DNA of 64,000 nt from Paenibacillus abyssi (GTDB lineage Bacteria > Bacillota > Bacilli > Paenibacillales > Paenibacillaceae), in NCBI RefSeq assembly GCF_014640295.1, contig NZ_BMGR01000010.1:171059-235058 (forward strand). Direction: 5' to 3'. Of this stretch, positions 26,831 through 37,183 are shown piece by piece (position 1 is the first letter of the stretch; every line of letters begins with the position of its first letter). The notes beneath the pieces were generated by a model. It made no database searches, had not been told where the DNA came from, and saw only the letters and a list, made by a program, of their open reading frames with translations. A program made the translations under genes and the position numbers.

Positions 26831-27781
26831 TTAATACCTCCGCTTTTTTTCTTTCATCTCTGTAAGGAACAATACATAATGGTCATATCGGCTGGCCTCG
26901 ATTGCGCCTTCATGATACGCTTCGAGCACCTTGCAGCCGGGCTCATGCACATGCGTGCAACCGCGGAATTTGCAGGCTTCAGCATACGGCCGGAATTCCC
27001 GGAAGCTGCTGCTAAGCTCCTCGACCCCCAGCTCCGTGAAATCAAGCTGGCTGAAGCCCGGTGTATCCGCCACTAAGCCGCCGCCCCCGATCTCGATCAG
27101 CTCTACATGGCGCGTCGTATGCTTTCCTCGTCCCAGTCTGCTGCTGATCTCATTCGTTTCCAGCGATAAGCCCGGGACAATCGCATTCAGCAAGGAGGAC
27201 TTCCCGACGCCGGATTGCCCGGCGAACACGCTGAGATGGCCGGCAAGCCGCTGGTTTAGCGCATCCATGCCTTCACCAAGACGCGAACTCGTGTGATAAA
27301 TCTCATATCCGATCGGCCGGTAGATACGCTCCACCGCTTCTGCGGATGCCGCTGCCTCGCCCTGTGCGCCTTCATCATCCGAAGGCTCCGAACCGCCCGT
27401 CAGATCCTGCTTGCTAAGGCATAATACCGCATCAATGCCCGCATGTTCGATATGAACAAGAAACTTGTCCAACAGCTGCAGGTTAAGCGCGGGTTCAGAT
27501 ACGGAGAATACGAGCACGGCCAGTTCCACATTAGCGACGGGAGGACGGATGAGCTCGGAACGGCGGGGCAGTATTTCGTCTACCATCCCTTCGCCGTTCT
27601 CCGTCCGGCTGAATACGACGCGGTCCCCAACAAGCGGAGACAAGCCTTTTTTCTTAAAAATGCCGCGTGCGCGGCATTGAATAGTGCCTGAGGATGCGTC
27701 AGCATCCTCAGGCATTACGTAATAATATCCACTGAGCGCTTTTACAATCCGGCCGGTCGTAACTTCACTGCTGCTCGTCAT
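26831..27781 (-). CDS. rsgA: Small-subunit assembly GTPase RsgA
   Basis: Circularly permuted GTPase that checks late 30S subunit maturation. It has 316 aa. Order of motifs: OB-fold N-terminus, G4-type LSKQD, then Walker A GQSGVGKSSLLNAI, then DTPGFSQLD (G3), and a C-terminal zinc knuckle with CKFRGCTHVHEPGC. The ATG at 27781 overlaps the prkC end by 17 bases, with GGGGG upstream. The residues between G4 and Walker A include an acidic, Ala-rich insertion. The prpC-prkC-rsgA-rpe order is as in B. subtilis. Confidence 0.95.
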   Translation of the reverse strand: MTSSSEVTTGRIVKALSGYYYVMPEDADASSGTIQCRARGIFKKKGLSPLVGDRVVFSRTENGEGMVDEILPRRSELIRPPVANVELAVLVFSVSEPALNLQLLDKFLVHIEHAGIDAVLCLSKQDLTGGSEPSDDEGAQGEAAASAEAVERIYRPIGYEIYHTSSRLGEGMDALNQRLAGHLSVFAGQSGVGKSSLLNAIVPGLSLETNEISSRLGRGKHTTRHVELIEIGGGGLVADTPGFSQLDFTELGVEELSSSFREFRPYAEACKFRGCTHVHEPGCKVLEAYHEGAIEASRYDHYVLFLTEMKEKKRRY

Positions 27782-29909
27782 TGTTACCCCCGTTATTACT
27801 ACTAGGATTATGATCTACAGGTTCATCACCGTTGGGGCCGTTTGGCGGTTCCTCGGCTTGAACCGGTTGTTCCGCCGGCGGCTGCGGCTGCGTACCTGGG
27901 ATCGTCTCCGATGAACCGGCATCCCCCGACCTAACCTCGTCATACGTTTTCGAGAACATATCGACCCACTCATTATCGCGATAGACGGTGACTCTGGCTT
28001 CCGTATTCGGAGCGAGCACAACATCGACCGGGAAAGATTGCGTATCGCTGATCGTTCGTTTGCAGCATTCAACATTCTCGCCGCGGGCATCGGAATAAAC
28101 AATCCGGATCTCGCTTGATTTGCCTGCTACTGCGGGAGATATCGAAATATTGAACGTATACCTCAGTGCTTCTTCAGGCAAGCCGGAGCTAACTGTAATC
28201 GAAACCTCAGCGCCTTTCGCTACAGGATCCCCGGCTTTATAAGGAAACTGCTCCGTGACCTGGCCTGTCGGAGAATAACCCGGTTCCTTCACGATGCCAT
28301 TGCCCGGTCCAAGCGTAAGCTGGCTGTCGATAATTTTCTGTATCGCTTCCTTCTCCGTCAAGCCAACCAAATTGGGCATCTCGAACGTTTCAAGCCCCTT
28401 ACTTACCGTAAAGTGAATTTCCACTGTCTTCGGATCGAATTCCTCGTTATTAGCCGGCGTTTGCGAGATGATTGTCCCGGACGGCTGCTCGGAGAATACA
28501 TCTTCCTTCGTAATGCTATCCTCGCTTACGCCAAGCGTTATCAAGCTGTTTCTAACATCAGTATAGCTCTGGCCCACATAATTGCCCATCTGCTCCATCT
28601 GAGGTCCGAGGCTGACATACAATTTAACGAATGAACCCGCTTTAACGGTCATATTCTGCTTCGTTTGGTCAAACACGACATCGATTGGAACATCGTCTCT
28701 AATTTCACGAATAATCGGCTCTTCTACTTTCAGGCCCGCTTCCTCCAGCTTGCCGCGCGCTTCCTGCTCCGTCATGCCGACAACGTAAGGCACATCCACT
28801 TCATCCGTATCGATGTAATCCAGAAATAACCGGAAGCCCAAGAACAGCAGGGCAAGGATAAGCAGGGTAACCACGACGGTGACGACAGGCTTGACCCACT
28901 TCCGTTTGCCCGGCTCCGCCAAGCCTGTTGAATTCCAGCGATCATCCGTGTCGCCGCCGGAAATATTGGCCGCTGATGCTGCCAGGCCCGATACCGCAGG
29001 ACTCACTTCGCCGCTGCCCTTGATCGCCGGCATGACCCGTGTCGCTTCAGGATCCTCATCGCCAAATTCGATTTTCGGCTCGTTCAGACGTTCAGGCAGC
29101 AAGCAGGTTTCCAGATCCTGCTGCATTTCATCAGCCGATACATAACGTTCGGCCGGGTTTTTGCGCATAGAGCGGAGAATGATGTTCTCCACGCTTTGCG
29201 GGATATGCGGGTTGACCGCCCGTGGCTCTTCAAAATCTTCCTGAAGATGCTTGAGCGCCACGCTGATGGGGCTTTCCCCGAGAAATGGCAGCCGGCCCGT
29301 CAGCATCTGATACAGCACGATCCCAAGCGAGTATAAGTCTGATTTTTCCCCTGTGCTTACCCCTTTGGCGTGCTCTGGAGAGAAGTAATGCACAGAACCG
29401 ACAACCGAACCTGTTTGTGTGATTGTGGAAGAAGTCACTGCACGGGCGATGCCGAAATCCGTCACCTTGACCCGGCCGTTCTTGCCGATAAGAATATTAT
29501 GAGGTTTAATATCGCGATGAATGATTTGATTATGATGGGCGTGCTCGAGCGCGTCGCAGATCTGCAGGGCAATGCGCACCGCTTCGTCCGCCTGAAGAGG
29601 AGCACGCTCCAGAATGACCTCATTAAGATTGCTGCCTTCCACATATTCCATAACAATATAATGCGTTTCGTCCTCTTGACCCACATCGTAAATGCTGACC
29701 ACGTTCGGATGCGACAACGATGCCGCAGATTGCGCCTCGCGCCTGAAACGGCGAATAAATTCTTCATCATGCACAAATTGCTGCCGCAGCACTTTAACCG
29801 CAACATTCCGGTTAAGCAGAATGTCGTGCGCTTTATACACAAGCGCCATACCGCCGCCGCCAACCCGCTCTATGATTTCATATCGACCGCCTAGTTCGTG
29901 TCCGATCAT
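27765..29909 (-). CDS. prkC: Membrane Ser/Thr protein kinase with PASTA domains (PrkC)
   Basis: Senses peptidoglycan fragments and phosphorylates proteins in growth and germination. About 714 aa. The kinase domain (1-270) has VGGGGMALVYKA, the catalytic lysine in NVAVKVL, HRDIKPHN and KVTDFGIA. One membrane helix follows near residue 345. Outside are three PASTA-type repeats and an extra beta-rich domain with a Cys-Cys pair, then a Pro/Asn/Gln-rich tail. ATG 29909 is chosen because GTG 29921 lies in the AGAGGGG binding site. It is 8 bases after prpC, its phosphatase. Confidence 0.95.
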   Translation of the reverse strand: MIGHELGGRYEIIERVGGGGMALVYKAHDILLNRNVAVKVLRQQFVHDEEFIRRFRREAQSAASLSHPNVVSIYDVGQEDETHYIVMEYVEGSNLNEVILERAPLQADEAVRIALQICDALEHAHHNQIIHRDIKPHNILIGKNGRVKVTDFGIARAVTSSTITQTGSVVGSVHYFSPEHAKGVSTGEKSDLYSLGIVLYQMLTGRLPFLGESPISVALKHLQEDFEEPRAVNPHIPQSVENIILRSMRKNPAERYVSADEMQQDLETCLLPERLNEPKIEFGDEDPEATRVMPAIKGSGEVSPAVSGLAASAANISGGDTDDRWNSTGLAEPGKRKWVKPVVTVVVTLLILALLFLGFRLFLDYIDTDEVDVPYVVGMTEQEARGKLEEAGLKVEEPIIREIRDDVPIDVVFDQTKQNMTVKAGSFVKLYVSLGPQMEQMGNYVGQSYTDVRNSLITLGVSEDSITKEDVFSEQPSGTIISQTPANNEEFDPKTVEIHFTVSKGLETFEMPNLVGLTEKEAIQKIIDSQLTLGPGNGIVKEPGYSPTGQVTEQFPYKAGDPVAKGAEVSITVSSGLPEEALRYTFNISISPAVAGKSSEIRIVYSDARGENVECCKRTISDTQSFPVDVVLAPNTEARVTVYRDNEWVDMFSKTYDEVRSGDAGSSETIPGTQPQPPAEQPVQAEEPPNGPNGDEPVDHNPSSNNGGNNDEQQ

Positions 29910-29917
29910 GTTATTTC

Positions 29918-30673
29918 TCACCCCTCTTGCTCCGCCTCGGAATCGTCCTGCAGCAGTACGACGGTTATATTATCGTCGCCTCCCGCTTGCAAAGCCAACT
30001 CGACGAGACGGTCCGCTTTACCGTCAAGATTCAAATCCTCGGATTGCAGCGTCCCGAGCATTTCTTCTTCGCTGATCATGTTGCTGAGCCCGTCACTGCA
30101 AAGCAGAAGCATGTCTCCGGATTTCCATGGGAGCGCTCGGACATCGACCTCTACTTGCGGATCGGTTCCAAGCGCCCGTGTCAGCACGTTGCGCCGAGGG
30201 TGGGTAGCCGCTTCTTCGGGGCTGATCTGACCGTTCTTTGCAAGCTCATTAACAAGCGTATGATCTTCGGTCAGCTGCGATATCAGCCCGTCTCTTATTT
30301 TGTATGCCCGGCTGTCTCCGATATGCCCGATAACAACGCATTTCTCCTGCAGAAGGACGGCGACCACGGTCGTTCCCATATTGTGGTACTGTTCATTCTG
30401 CGAGGCTACATCATACACGACCTCGTTAGCTTGCAGAATCGCTTGTCGAATAAGCAGCTTAGCCTGCTCTGTGCTTAGATCTGCCGGCAGTTCCGTCAGC
30501 GCGTCCCTGAATGCGTCTACGGCCAATTGACTGGCCACATCGCCTGCTTGGTGGCCTCCCATGCCGTCCGCGACAATCGCCAGCGTGACGCCATGATCGA
30601 GAAAGCCGACCCAGGAACGGTCTTCATTTACCATACGAATGCGACCGATATCACTTCGATTTGCCGTGTTCAA
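29918..30673 (-). CDS. prpC: PP2C-type Ser/Thr phosphatase PrpC
   Basis: Mn-dependent phosphatase that reverses PrkC phosphorylation. It has 251 aa. The metal-binding motifs are MVNEDRSW, ADGMGGHQAGDVAS, GHIGDSRAY, LLLCSDGLSNMI and the C-terminal GGDDNITVVLL. The start is TTG 30673, preceded by GAGGTGA; an ATG frame further upstream would overlap rlmN by 170 bases. It is translated just before prkC in the same message. Confidence 0.94.
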   Translation of the reverse strand: MNTANRSDIGRIRMVNEDRSWVGFLDHGVTLAIVADGMGGHQAGDVASQLAVDAFRDALTELPADLSTEQAKLLIRQAILQANEVVYDVASQNEQYHNMGTTVVAVLLQEKCVVIGHIGDSRAYKIRDGLISQLTEDHTLVNELAKNGQISPEEAATHPRRNVLTRALGTDPQVEVDVRALPWKSGDMLLLCSDGLSNMISEEEMLGTLQSEDLNLDGKADRLVELALQAGGDDNITVVLLQDDSEAEQEG

Positions 30674-30680
30674 CCTGTCT

Positions 30681-31727
30681 TCACCTCGTCTGGGACTCCA
30701 TATGTTTCGCTCGTAATTGACCGCAAGCCGCCGCAATGTCATGGCCTTGCTCCCTGCGGATGGTGGCATTGATTTTTTTCCGTTCCAGAATGCGCTGGAA
30801 TTCAAAGATATCCTCGCGGGGCGTCCGCACATAATCACGCTCCGGCACATGATTGACCGGGATCAAATTGACATGGCACATCATATCCTTCAGCACATCG
30901 GCGAGCTCCTCCGCATGCTCGGGCCGGTCATTGACACTGCCGATCAATGCGTATTCAAAGGTAATCCTTCGTCCGGTCTTCGCAATGTAGTACCGGCAGG
31001 CTTCCATGACCTCTTCGAACGGGAAACGCCGGTTGACCGGCATCAGCTTGGAGCGCAGCGCATCATTGGGCGCATGTATGGAAATCGCCAGATTGATCTG
31101 CGTATTCTCTTCCGCGAATTTATAGATGCTGGGCACGATGCCGCTTGTTGACACGGTAATATGGCGCTGGCCGATATTCAGCCCTTTCTCGTGAATCATA
31201 ATCCGGAGAAAAGCCATGGTCGCGTCGTAGTTCTCAAAAGGTTCGCCGGAACCCATGATGACGATACTGGAGACGCGTTCGCCAGTTGCGTCCAGCATTT
31301 GCTGGGCGGTTACCACCTGGGCGACAATCTCACCGGCGGTCAGATTGCGCTTCAACCCGCCGAGCGTCGATGCGCAGAACGTGCAGCCGATGCGGCAGCC
31401 CACCTGCGTCGTCACACAGATGCTGTTTCCGTAATTATGCCGCATAATGACCGTTTCAATCGCATGGTTATCATGCAGGCCGAACAAGAACTTCACGGTT
31501 CCGTCCTTGGATTCAAATTTCGTGATTTCCTGCAGCGTGACGAATGCGAACTGCTCATCCAGCTTCTCACGCAGCGCTTTGGGCAGGTTGGTCATGTCCT
31601 TAAACCCTTTGGCCCGTTTTACATAAAGCCAATCAAAGAGCTGGGCGCCCCGAAAAGACGGCTCCCCGTTCTCTTTCATCCACTGCTGGAGCTGCTCCAG
31701 CGTATAATCATATATAAATGGTTTCAT
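30681..31727 (-). CDS. rlmN: Dual-specificity RNA methyltransferase RlmN
   Basis: Radical-SAM enzyme that makes 2-methyladenosine at A2503 of 23S rRNA and A37 of some tRNAs. It has 348 aa. The cluster motif [10 protein letters not shown] is CxxxCxx[22 protein letters not shown] and the C-terminal cysteine in IAAACGQL complete the family pattern. ATG 31727 is taken (AGGTGTGATGAG upstream). It lies between rsmB and prpC, as in B. subtilis. Confidence 0.96.
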   Translation of the reverse strand: MKPFIYDYTLEQLQQWMKENGEPSFRGAQLFDWLYVKRAKGFKDMTNLPKALREKLDEQFAFVTLQEITKFESKDGTVKFLFGLHDNHAIETVIMRHNYGNSICVTTQVGCRIGCTFCASTLGGLKRNLTAGEIVAQVVTAQQMLDATGERVSSIVIMGSGEPFENYDATMAFLRIMIHEKGLNIGQRHITVSTSGIVPSIYKFAEENTQINLAISIHAPNDALRSKLMPVNRRFPFEEVMEACRYYIAKTGRRITFEYALIGSVNDRPEHAEELADVLKDMMCHVNLIPVNHVPERDYVRTPREDIFEFQRILERKKINATIRREQGHDIAAACGQLRAKHMESQTR

Positions 31728-31813
31728 CTCATCACACCTGTTTCGCTTTTTAAGTATAGCCGCGGAAATGCCCGGGACCATCGCTTTATTTTACCACAAA
31801 CGCCATGTACAGA

Positions 31814-33226
31814 CTACCGGTCCGCATTCAGGCCGCGTTTGCGAAGCCGGGTGATGAAAAAACCGTCACTATCCGCTTGATGCGGCAGAAGCTGTACCAT
31901 CCCGTTAAACTCCGCTGTAATTATACCTTTTTGGCGAAGGGACGCCATAATCGGCTCCGGCCAATTCGGGTCGAGCTCATATCCGGGATGCTCGCGCAAA
32001 AATCGCAGCACCTGCTCTTCATTCTCCGACCTCTCTACGGTGCACGTGCTGTACACCAATACGCCGCCCGGCTTGACAAGCCCGGCAACCGCATCCAGCA
32101 AGCGCTGCTGAACCTGCGCGACCGCCGTTATATCCTCCGGCGACTTCGTCCATTTCACCTCCGGCTTGCGGCGGATCACGCCAAGCCCTGAGCACGGCGC
32201 GTCCAGCAGCACCACATCCATCGATGCGGGCGCAAAACGCTCCTTCAATACCGCAGCGTCACTGCTCACCGTCCGGATACAGGACAAACCGAGCCGGTCC
32301 GCCTGCGCCTGGATCAGCTTTTGCTTATGCGGATGCAGATCATTGGCCCATACTGTGCCTTCATTGCTCATCTTCTCAGCCAGATGCGTCGTTTTGCCGC
32401 CTGGTGCCGCACAGCAATCCAGCACCTGCATGCCGGGCTTCGGATCTGCGACCTCGGCAACGAGCATCGAGCTCTCGTCTTGAACAGTCCATCGTCCATC
32501 CCGATATCCGATCGTATCGGCCATATTTCCGCCCCGTGTGACGACGATGCCCGCCGGCGCCAGCTCGGAGATCTCCGCTTCACTGCCGTTCTCGCGCAGC
32601 TGCTGCAGCGCCTCTTCGCGAGAAATGCGCAGCGGGTTAATGCGAATGCTTCCCTTAGGAGGCTGATTGTCGGCAGCACACATCGCTTCAGCGGCCTGTT
32701 CCCCGTAAGCTTGGATCCACCGTTTCACCAGCCAAAGCGGGTGGGAATGCTGCAGTGAAATGCGCTCAGCCGCATCTGCGCTCTCAGGAATCGTCAGCTC
32801 GCCACGGCTGCGCAGCATACTGCGCAGCACACCGTTTACCATGCCGGCGATTCCCGCATGCCCGCGCCGCTTGGCGATTTGCACCGCTTCATGAACCGCG
32901 GCATGCGGAGGAATACGATCCAGGTAGACGAGCTGGTAGGCGCTCATGCGAAGCAGCTGGCGCACCCACGGCTCCAGCTTATCCAATCCTTTGGCGACGA
33001 ACTTGGCCAGCCAATAATCAAGCGTACCCTGCCGCTGAATCGTACCGTAGACCAATTCCGTGGCCAGTCCGGCATCGGCGCGCGATAATTCCGCCTCCTG
33101 AAGTGCACGGTTCAATTGCAAATTGCTGTATGCCTGATCGCGTTCCACTCTATGTAACGTATCAAGAGCCAGCTCGCGTGCGGTAAGCGGACGCTTCCCT
33201 GCCGTTCCTTTCGCTTGGCGGGTCAT
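31814..33226 (-). CDS. rsmB: 16S rRNA (cytosine967-C5)-methyltransferase RsmB
   Basis: SAM-dependent methylation of C967 in 16S rRNA. It has 470 aa: an N-terminal NusB-like domain (1-150) that binds RNA, then the RsmB/NOP fold with LDCCAAPGGKTTHLA (SAM site), DAPCSGLGV (catalytic Cys region) and STCTVERSENE (second Cys). The ATG at 33226 overlaps the fmt stop by 4 bases. It is part of the def-fmt-rsmB cluster found widely in bacteria. Confidence 0.95.
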   Translation of the reverse strand: MTRQAKGTAGKRPLTARELALDTLHRVERDQAYSNLQLNRALQEAELSRADAGLATELVYGTIQRQGTLDYWLAKFVAKGLDKLEPWVRQLLRMSAYQLVYLDRIPPHAAVHEAVQIAKRRGHAGIAGMVNGVLRSMLRSRGELTIPESADAAERISLQHSHPLWLVKRWIQAYGEQAAEAMCAADNQPPKGSIRINPLRISREEALQQLRENGSEAEISELAPAGIVVTRGGNMADTIGYRDGRWTVQDESSMLVAEVADPKPGMQVLDCCAAPGGKTTHLAEKMSNEGTVWANDLHPHKQKLIQAQADRLGLSCIRTVSSDAAVLKERFAPASMDVVLLDAPCSGLGVIRRKPEVKWTKSPEDITAVAQVQQRLLDAVAGLVKPGGVLVYSTCTVERSENEEQVLRFLREHPGYELDPNWPEPIMASLRQKGIITAEFNGMVQLLPHQADSDGFFITRLRKRGLNADR

Positions 33227-34173
33227 GATCCTTCACCGCCAAGCGTCGTTCCACCCGGGATGCGGGATCCTTTCAGCCAATCTGCGGCCGGCATTGCTTT
33301 CTTGCCTGCGGGTTGAATGAACGTTAGCTCGAGCACCCCTTCCCCAGTCTGCACAAGAATCCCGTCCGCGCTTGTTTCAAGCACCTGTCCCGGTGCGGCT
33401 TGTCCGGCGGCTTGCCCTGCACGGGCGATCCGGCACGCCCAAACCTTGAAAACTTCACCGTGCAAATAAGTAAATGCGCCTGCCATTGGAGCCAGGCCTC
33501 GCACCTGATTAAAGATCTCTCCAGCCGGTCGGGTCCAGTCGATTCGCTCGTCCTCCCTGGACAGGTTCGGGGCATAGGTCGCCTCGGCATCATTTTGCGG
33601 CTCCGGCGTTACCGTTCCACTAATGATAGAAGGCAGTGTTGCGCCCAGCAGCTCCGCTCCCGCCAGGCTTAGCTTCGTGAACATCGTGCCGGAGGTATCC
33701 CCTTCGGCGATCGGCACTTCAACCCGGCTGATCATATCGCCCGTATCCAGACCTTCGGCCATATACATGATCGTTACGCCTGTTACCGTCTCGCCATTCA
33801 TAATAGCACGCTGAATCGGCGCACCTCCCCGATATTGGGGCAGTAACGAGCCGTGCACGTTAATACAGCCCAGCCGCGGCAGCTCGAGCACTGCCTTCGG
33901 CAAGATTTGCCCATACGCCGCTGTGACGATCAAATCCGGTTCGAATGCCGCGACTTGCCGGATCGCCTCCGGGTCGCGCATGCGTCCCGGCTGTAGAACA
34001 GGAAGGCCGCGCAGCAGCGCAGCCTCTTTAACCGGTGGTGGAGTCAATGTGCGTTTTCTTCCTTTGGGGCGGTCGGGTTGCGTCACGACAGCTACCACCT
34101 CATACCCGTTATCCAATAATAAGTTCAACGATGGAACGGCAAAATCAGGCGTTCCCATGAACACAATACGCAT
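33223..34173 (-). CDS. fmt: Methionyl-tRNA formyltransferase
   Basis: Formylates initiator Met-tRNA using 10-formyl-tetrahydrofolate. It has 316 aa. MRIVFMGTPDFAVPSL opens the Rossmann fold; the catalytic segment includes NVHGSLLPQYRGGAPIQRAI and DTGDM. The ATG at 34173 has GGAGAG upstream and lies inside def's last codons plus a short gap; ATG 34188 is less likely. Between def and rsmB in a coupled operon. Confidence 0.96.
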   Translation of the reverse strand: MRIVFMGTPDFAVPSLNLLLDNGYEVVAVVTQPDRPKGRKRTLTPPPVKEAALLRGLPVLQPGRMRDPEAIRQVAAFEPDLIVTAAYGQILPKAVLELPRLGCINVHGSLLPQYRGGAPIQRAIMNGETVTGVTIMYMAEGLDTGDMISRVEVPIAEGDTSGTMFTKLSLAGAELLGATLPSIISGTVTPEPQNDAEATYAPNLSREDERIDWTRPAGEIFNQVRGLAPMAGAFTYLHGEVFKVWACRIARAGQAAGQAAPGQVLETSADGILVQTGEGVLELTFIQPAGKKAMPAADWLKGSRIPGGTTLGGEGS

Positions 34174-34177
34174 TCTT

Positions 34178-34663
34178 TCACTCTCCATTTGCTCGTGGCT
34201 TCGTTGTAATATCGTAGACGTTTTCCGCCAAATCGGTAAACAACACGCCGTTTAGATGATCTACCTCATGCTGGAACGCGCGGGCCAGAAAATCCGTCGC
34301 TTCCACAATGAATTCAGCTCCGTTGCGATCCTGGCCTTTGACCTTGATCCGCTGGGCACGCTTGACGTCCCCGTTAATGCCCGGGATGCTCAAGCAGCCC
34401 TCAGGGCCCAATTGTTCCCCGTCTTGCTCGATAATTTCCGGATTAACCATTTCGATCAAACCGTGCTCGTCACCTACATCTACAACGATGACGCGTTTAA
34501 GGATGCCGATTTGAGGCGCAGCCAAGCCGACGCCTTCAGCATCATACATCGTGTCTGCCATATCGCCTAGCAGCTTTTGTAAATTCGCGTTAAATTTCGT
34601 AACTTCCTTTGCTCTTTCCCGCAATACGGGATCCGGATCCTTCACGATAATTCGGATGGCCAT
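34178..34663 (-). CDS. def: Peptide deformylase
   Basis: Removes the formyl group from nascent proteins; Fe2+ enzyme. It has 161 aa. All three family motifs are intact: GVGLAAPQIG, EGCLSIPG (metal-ligand Cys) and HEVDHLNGVLF (two His ligands and catalytic Glu). The ATG follows AAGGAAGGG. It is upstream of fmt, whose product adds the group that this enzyme removes. Confidence 0.96.
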   Translation of the reverse strand: MAIRIIVKDPDPVLRERAKEVTKFNANLQKLLGDMADTMYDAEGVGLAAPQIGILKRVIVVDVGDEHGLIEMVNPEIIEQDGEQLGPEGCLSIPGINGDVKRAQRIKVKGQDRNGAEFIVEATDFLARAFQHEVDHLNGVLFTDLAENVYDITTKPRANGE

Positions 34664-34693
34664 GGCCTTCCCTTCCTTTACCTGTATAATTTG

Positions 34694-37183
34694 TTACATA
34701 ATAACCTGAGGGTCAACATCCACGCTGAACAAAACCTTTCCCTGCTGCTGCCCCTCCGTAAAAGAAGCCAGCACGCTGCGGAGAAGCTCCGTCGCATCGA
34801 CGTTTCCCCGATATTTTATCATACATTGAAACCGGTAGCGATCTTTTAACCTTGGAATCGGAGACGCCACAGGGCCTAAAATATCCATTGCCCGCTCCTG
34901 AGCGGTAGCCAGCGGCGCCAGAACGCCTGCCCGGGCAGCCCTCTCCCTCAATGCTGCGGCAAACCGCTCCCCCTGCTCGACGAGCAAAGGCAGCTGCTCA
35001 TGCGTCATCGTTACAAGAATGAGCCGGCAAAAAGGCGGATACGACATCATGCGCCGGTGGCGAAGCTCCTCCTCGAGAAAGGCGTCATAATCGTGCCGCT
35101 GTGCTGTGCGCACGGAGTAATGATCCGGCGTATATGTCTGCACAACGACCTCACCGGGCAAGTGATGCCGCCCAGCCCGGCCAGCTACCTGCGTAAGCAG
35201 CTGAAACGTTTTCTCCGCCGCGCGGAAATCCGGCAAATTGAGCGAGGAATCCGCCGCTATGACCCCTACCAGAGTGACAAACGGAAAATCCAAGCCTTTG
35301 GCAACCATTTGTGTGCCAAGCAGCACATCGGCCTTCCGCTCTCCGAACATCGTCAGCCACTTCTCATGAGAACCCTTCTCTGTCGTGGTATCCACATCCA
35401 TACGGATGACGCGAATGCCGGGAAACAGCTTCGCAAGCTCCTCCTCGACCCGTTGGGTCCCCGTACCGAAAAAACGGATATGTTCGCTTTGGCACTCCGG
35501 ACAGACCAGCGTCGAATGCTCCGCATAACCGCAATAATGGCAGCGCAGCATCCGCGACTTCTGATGATAGGTGAGTGAAATATCACAGTGCGGGCAGCCC
35601 GCCGTATAACCGCAGGAGCGGCACATGACGAAGGTGGAATAACCCCGGCGGTTGAGCAACAGCACGGATTGCTCCCCCCGCTCCAGGCGCTCCCCCAGCG
35701 CTTGATGCAGGCGGCGGCTGAACATCGAGCGGTTGCCCGCCTTCAGCTCTTCCCGCATATCCACGATTTCGACAGGCGGCAGCGGACGGCCGCCTACACG
35801 CTCAGGCAGCGGCAGCAGTGCATCCGACTGGCCGTCTCCTTGCAGGGAAGCGCGGCGAGCTGCGGCATAGCTTTCCAGAGAAGGCGTTGCCGAGCCGAGC
35901 ACAACCGTGGCGCCATGCTGCTTCGCCCGTTTTACCGCAACGTCGCGCGCATGATATTTCGGGCTTTCCTCCTGTTTGTAAGAAGATTCGTGTTCTTCAT
36001 CAATAATGATCAGCCCGATCCGCTCGAACGGCGCAAAGATCGCAGATCTCGCCCCGATCGCAACCTTGACGCGCTTCTCTTTAATTTTGCGCCATTCATC
36101 ATAGCGCTCCCCATTCGATAACCGGCTGTGCAGCACCGCCACCGCATCGCCGAACCGGCCCTTGAACCGCTCCACCATCTGCGGTGTCAGCGAAATCTCA
36201 GGCACCAGCACAATTGCTTGGCGGTCTTGTGCGATGCAGCAATCAATCGACTGCAGATAGACCTCTGTTTTGCCGCTGCCGGTAACGCCCTGCAGCAGAA
36301 ACACTTTCGGGTCCCCGGCAAGAACCGCCGCCGTGATCGATTCGAAAACGGCCTGCTGTCCTTCCGTCAATTCCAGCGGCTGCGATGGAGCGAAGGTTCG
36401 GCCCGCGTAAGGATCCCTGTTCTGCTGCACCTCACGCACTTCGACGAGCCCTTTATCTTCCAGTGCGCGCACACTCGCAGCAGAGGACCCTGTCTCCGCT
36501 AGCAAGGCCTGCAGCGGAATCGGTTCATTGCGGGTAAATAAATAAGAGAGCAGCTCACGCTGTTTAGCCGCCCGGGCGGGAATTTGGGCCAGCGCTTCTT
36601 CCTCCGTAATTGAATCTGCAGCCGGGAAGACCGTCAGCACTGTTCGGATGGCCAGACGATCCTTCACGGCAACCGTCTCGGACAACACGCCCGAACGCAG
36701 TCCCGCTTTGATTGCCGCAGACGAATCCGGAAAGCGCTGCTGCAGCGTATCCAGCTTCACCGGCGCATATTTGCGGATATGCTCCAATACGGGTTGCGGA
36801 AGCCCCGCCTCCGCATGTAGATTCGATTCCTGAAGCGAAATATAACGTTCCGCTTTCCCTTTCAATGCGGAAGGAATCATCGCCTGCAGAGCTGCCGTCC
36901 ACGTGCAGCAATACTTATCGCTAATCCATAACGCCAGTTCAATGAGATCGGGAGAAAGCGGGGCGCTCGGATCGAGCAGCTCGGCGATTGCCTTCAACCG
37001 CGAGAGATCCACCTCGCTTTGCTCCGCAAGCTCAACAACGAAGCCCTGTAACGTCCGGCCTCCGAATGGCACGCCTACCCGGCTGCCCACCTCAATCCAC
37101 CCTGACATCGCTTCCGGCACCTTATAGTCGAATGGTCTGTCGGTCTGCTTGGTCGGAACATCAACGATGACGCGGGCGATCAT
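34694..37183 (-). CDS. priA: Primosomal protein N' (replication restart helicase PriA)
   Basis: 3'-5' helicase that reloads the replisome at stalled forks. It has 829 aa. The N-terminal 3'-DNA-binding domain starts MIARVIVDVPTKQTDRPFDYKVP; Walker A GVTGSGKTEVYLQ, DEEH box IIDEEHESSYKQEE, and a zinc-binding region with CRSCG, CPHCD, CHYCG and CPEC pairs follow, with motif VI in LTQVAGRAGR. The ATG overlaps the coaBC stop by 4 bases. Confidence 0.97.
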   Translation of the reverse strand: MIARVIVDVPTKQTDRPFDYKVPEAMSGWIEVGSRVGVPFGGRTLQGFVVELAEQSEVDLSRLKAIAELLDPSAPLSPDLIELALWISDKYCCTWTAALQAMIPSALKGKAERYISLQESNLHAEAGLPQPVLEHIRKYAPVKLDTLQQRFPDSSAAIKAGLRSGVLSETVAVKDRLAIRTVLTVFPAADSITEEEALAQIPARAAKQRELLSYLFTRNEPIPLQALLAETGSSAASVRALEDKGLVEVREVQQNRDPYAGRTFAPSQPLELTEGQQAVFESITAAVLAGDPKVFLLQGVTGSGKTEVYLQSIDCCIAQDRQAIVLVPEISLTPQMVERFKGRFGDAVAVLHSRLSNGERYDEWRKIKEKRVKVAIGARSAIFAPFERIGLIIIDEEHESSYKQEESPKYHARDVAVKRAKQHGATVVLGSATPSLESYAAARRASLQGDGQSDALLPLPERVGGRPLPPVEIVDMREELKAGNRSMFSRRLHQALGERLERGEQSVLLLNRRGYSTFVMCRSCGYTAGCPHCDISLTYHQKSRMLRCHYCGYAEHSTLVCPECQSEHIRFFGTGTQRVEEELAKLFPGIRVIRMDVDTTTEKGSHEKWLTMFGERKADVLLGTQMVAKGLDFPFVTLVGVIAADSSLNLPDFRAAEKTFQLLTQVAGRAGRHHLPGEVVVQTYTPDHYSVRTAQRHDYDAFLEEELRHRRMMSYPPFCRLILVTMTHEQLPLLVEQGERFAAALRERAARAGVLAPLATAQERAMDILGPVASPIPRLKDRYRFQCMIKYRGNVDATELLRSVLASFTEGQQQGKVLFSVDVDPQVIM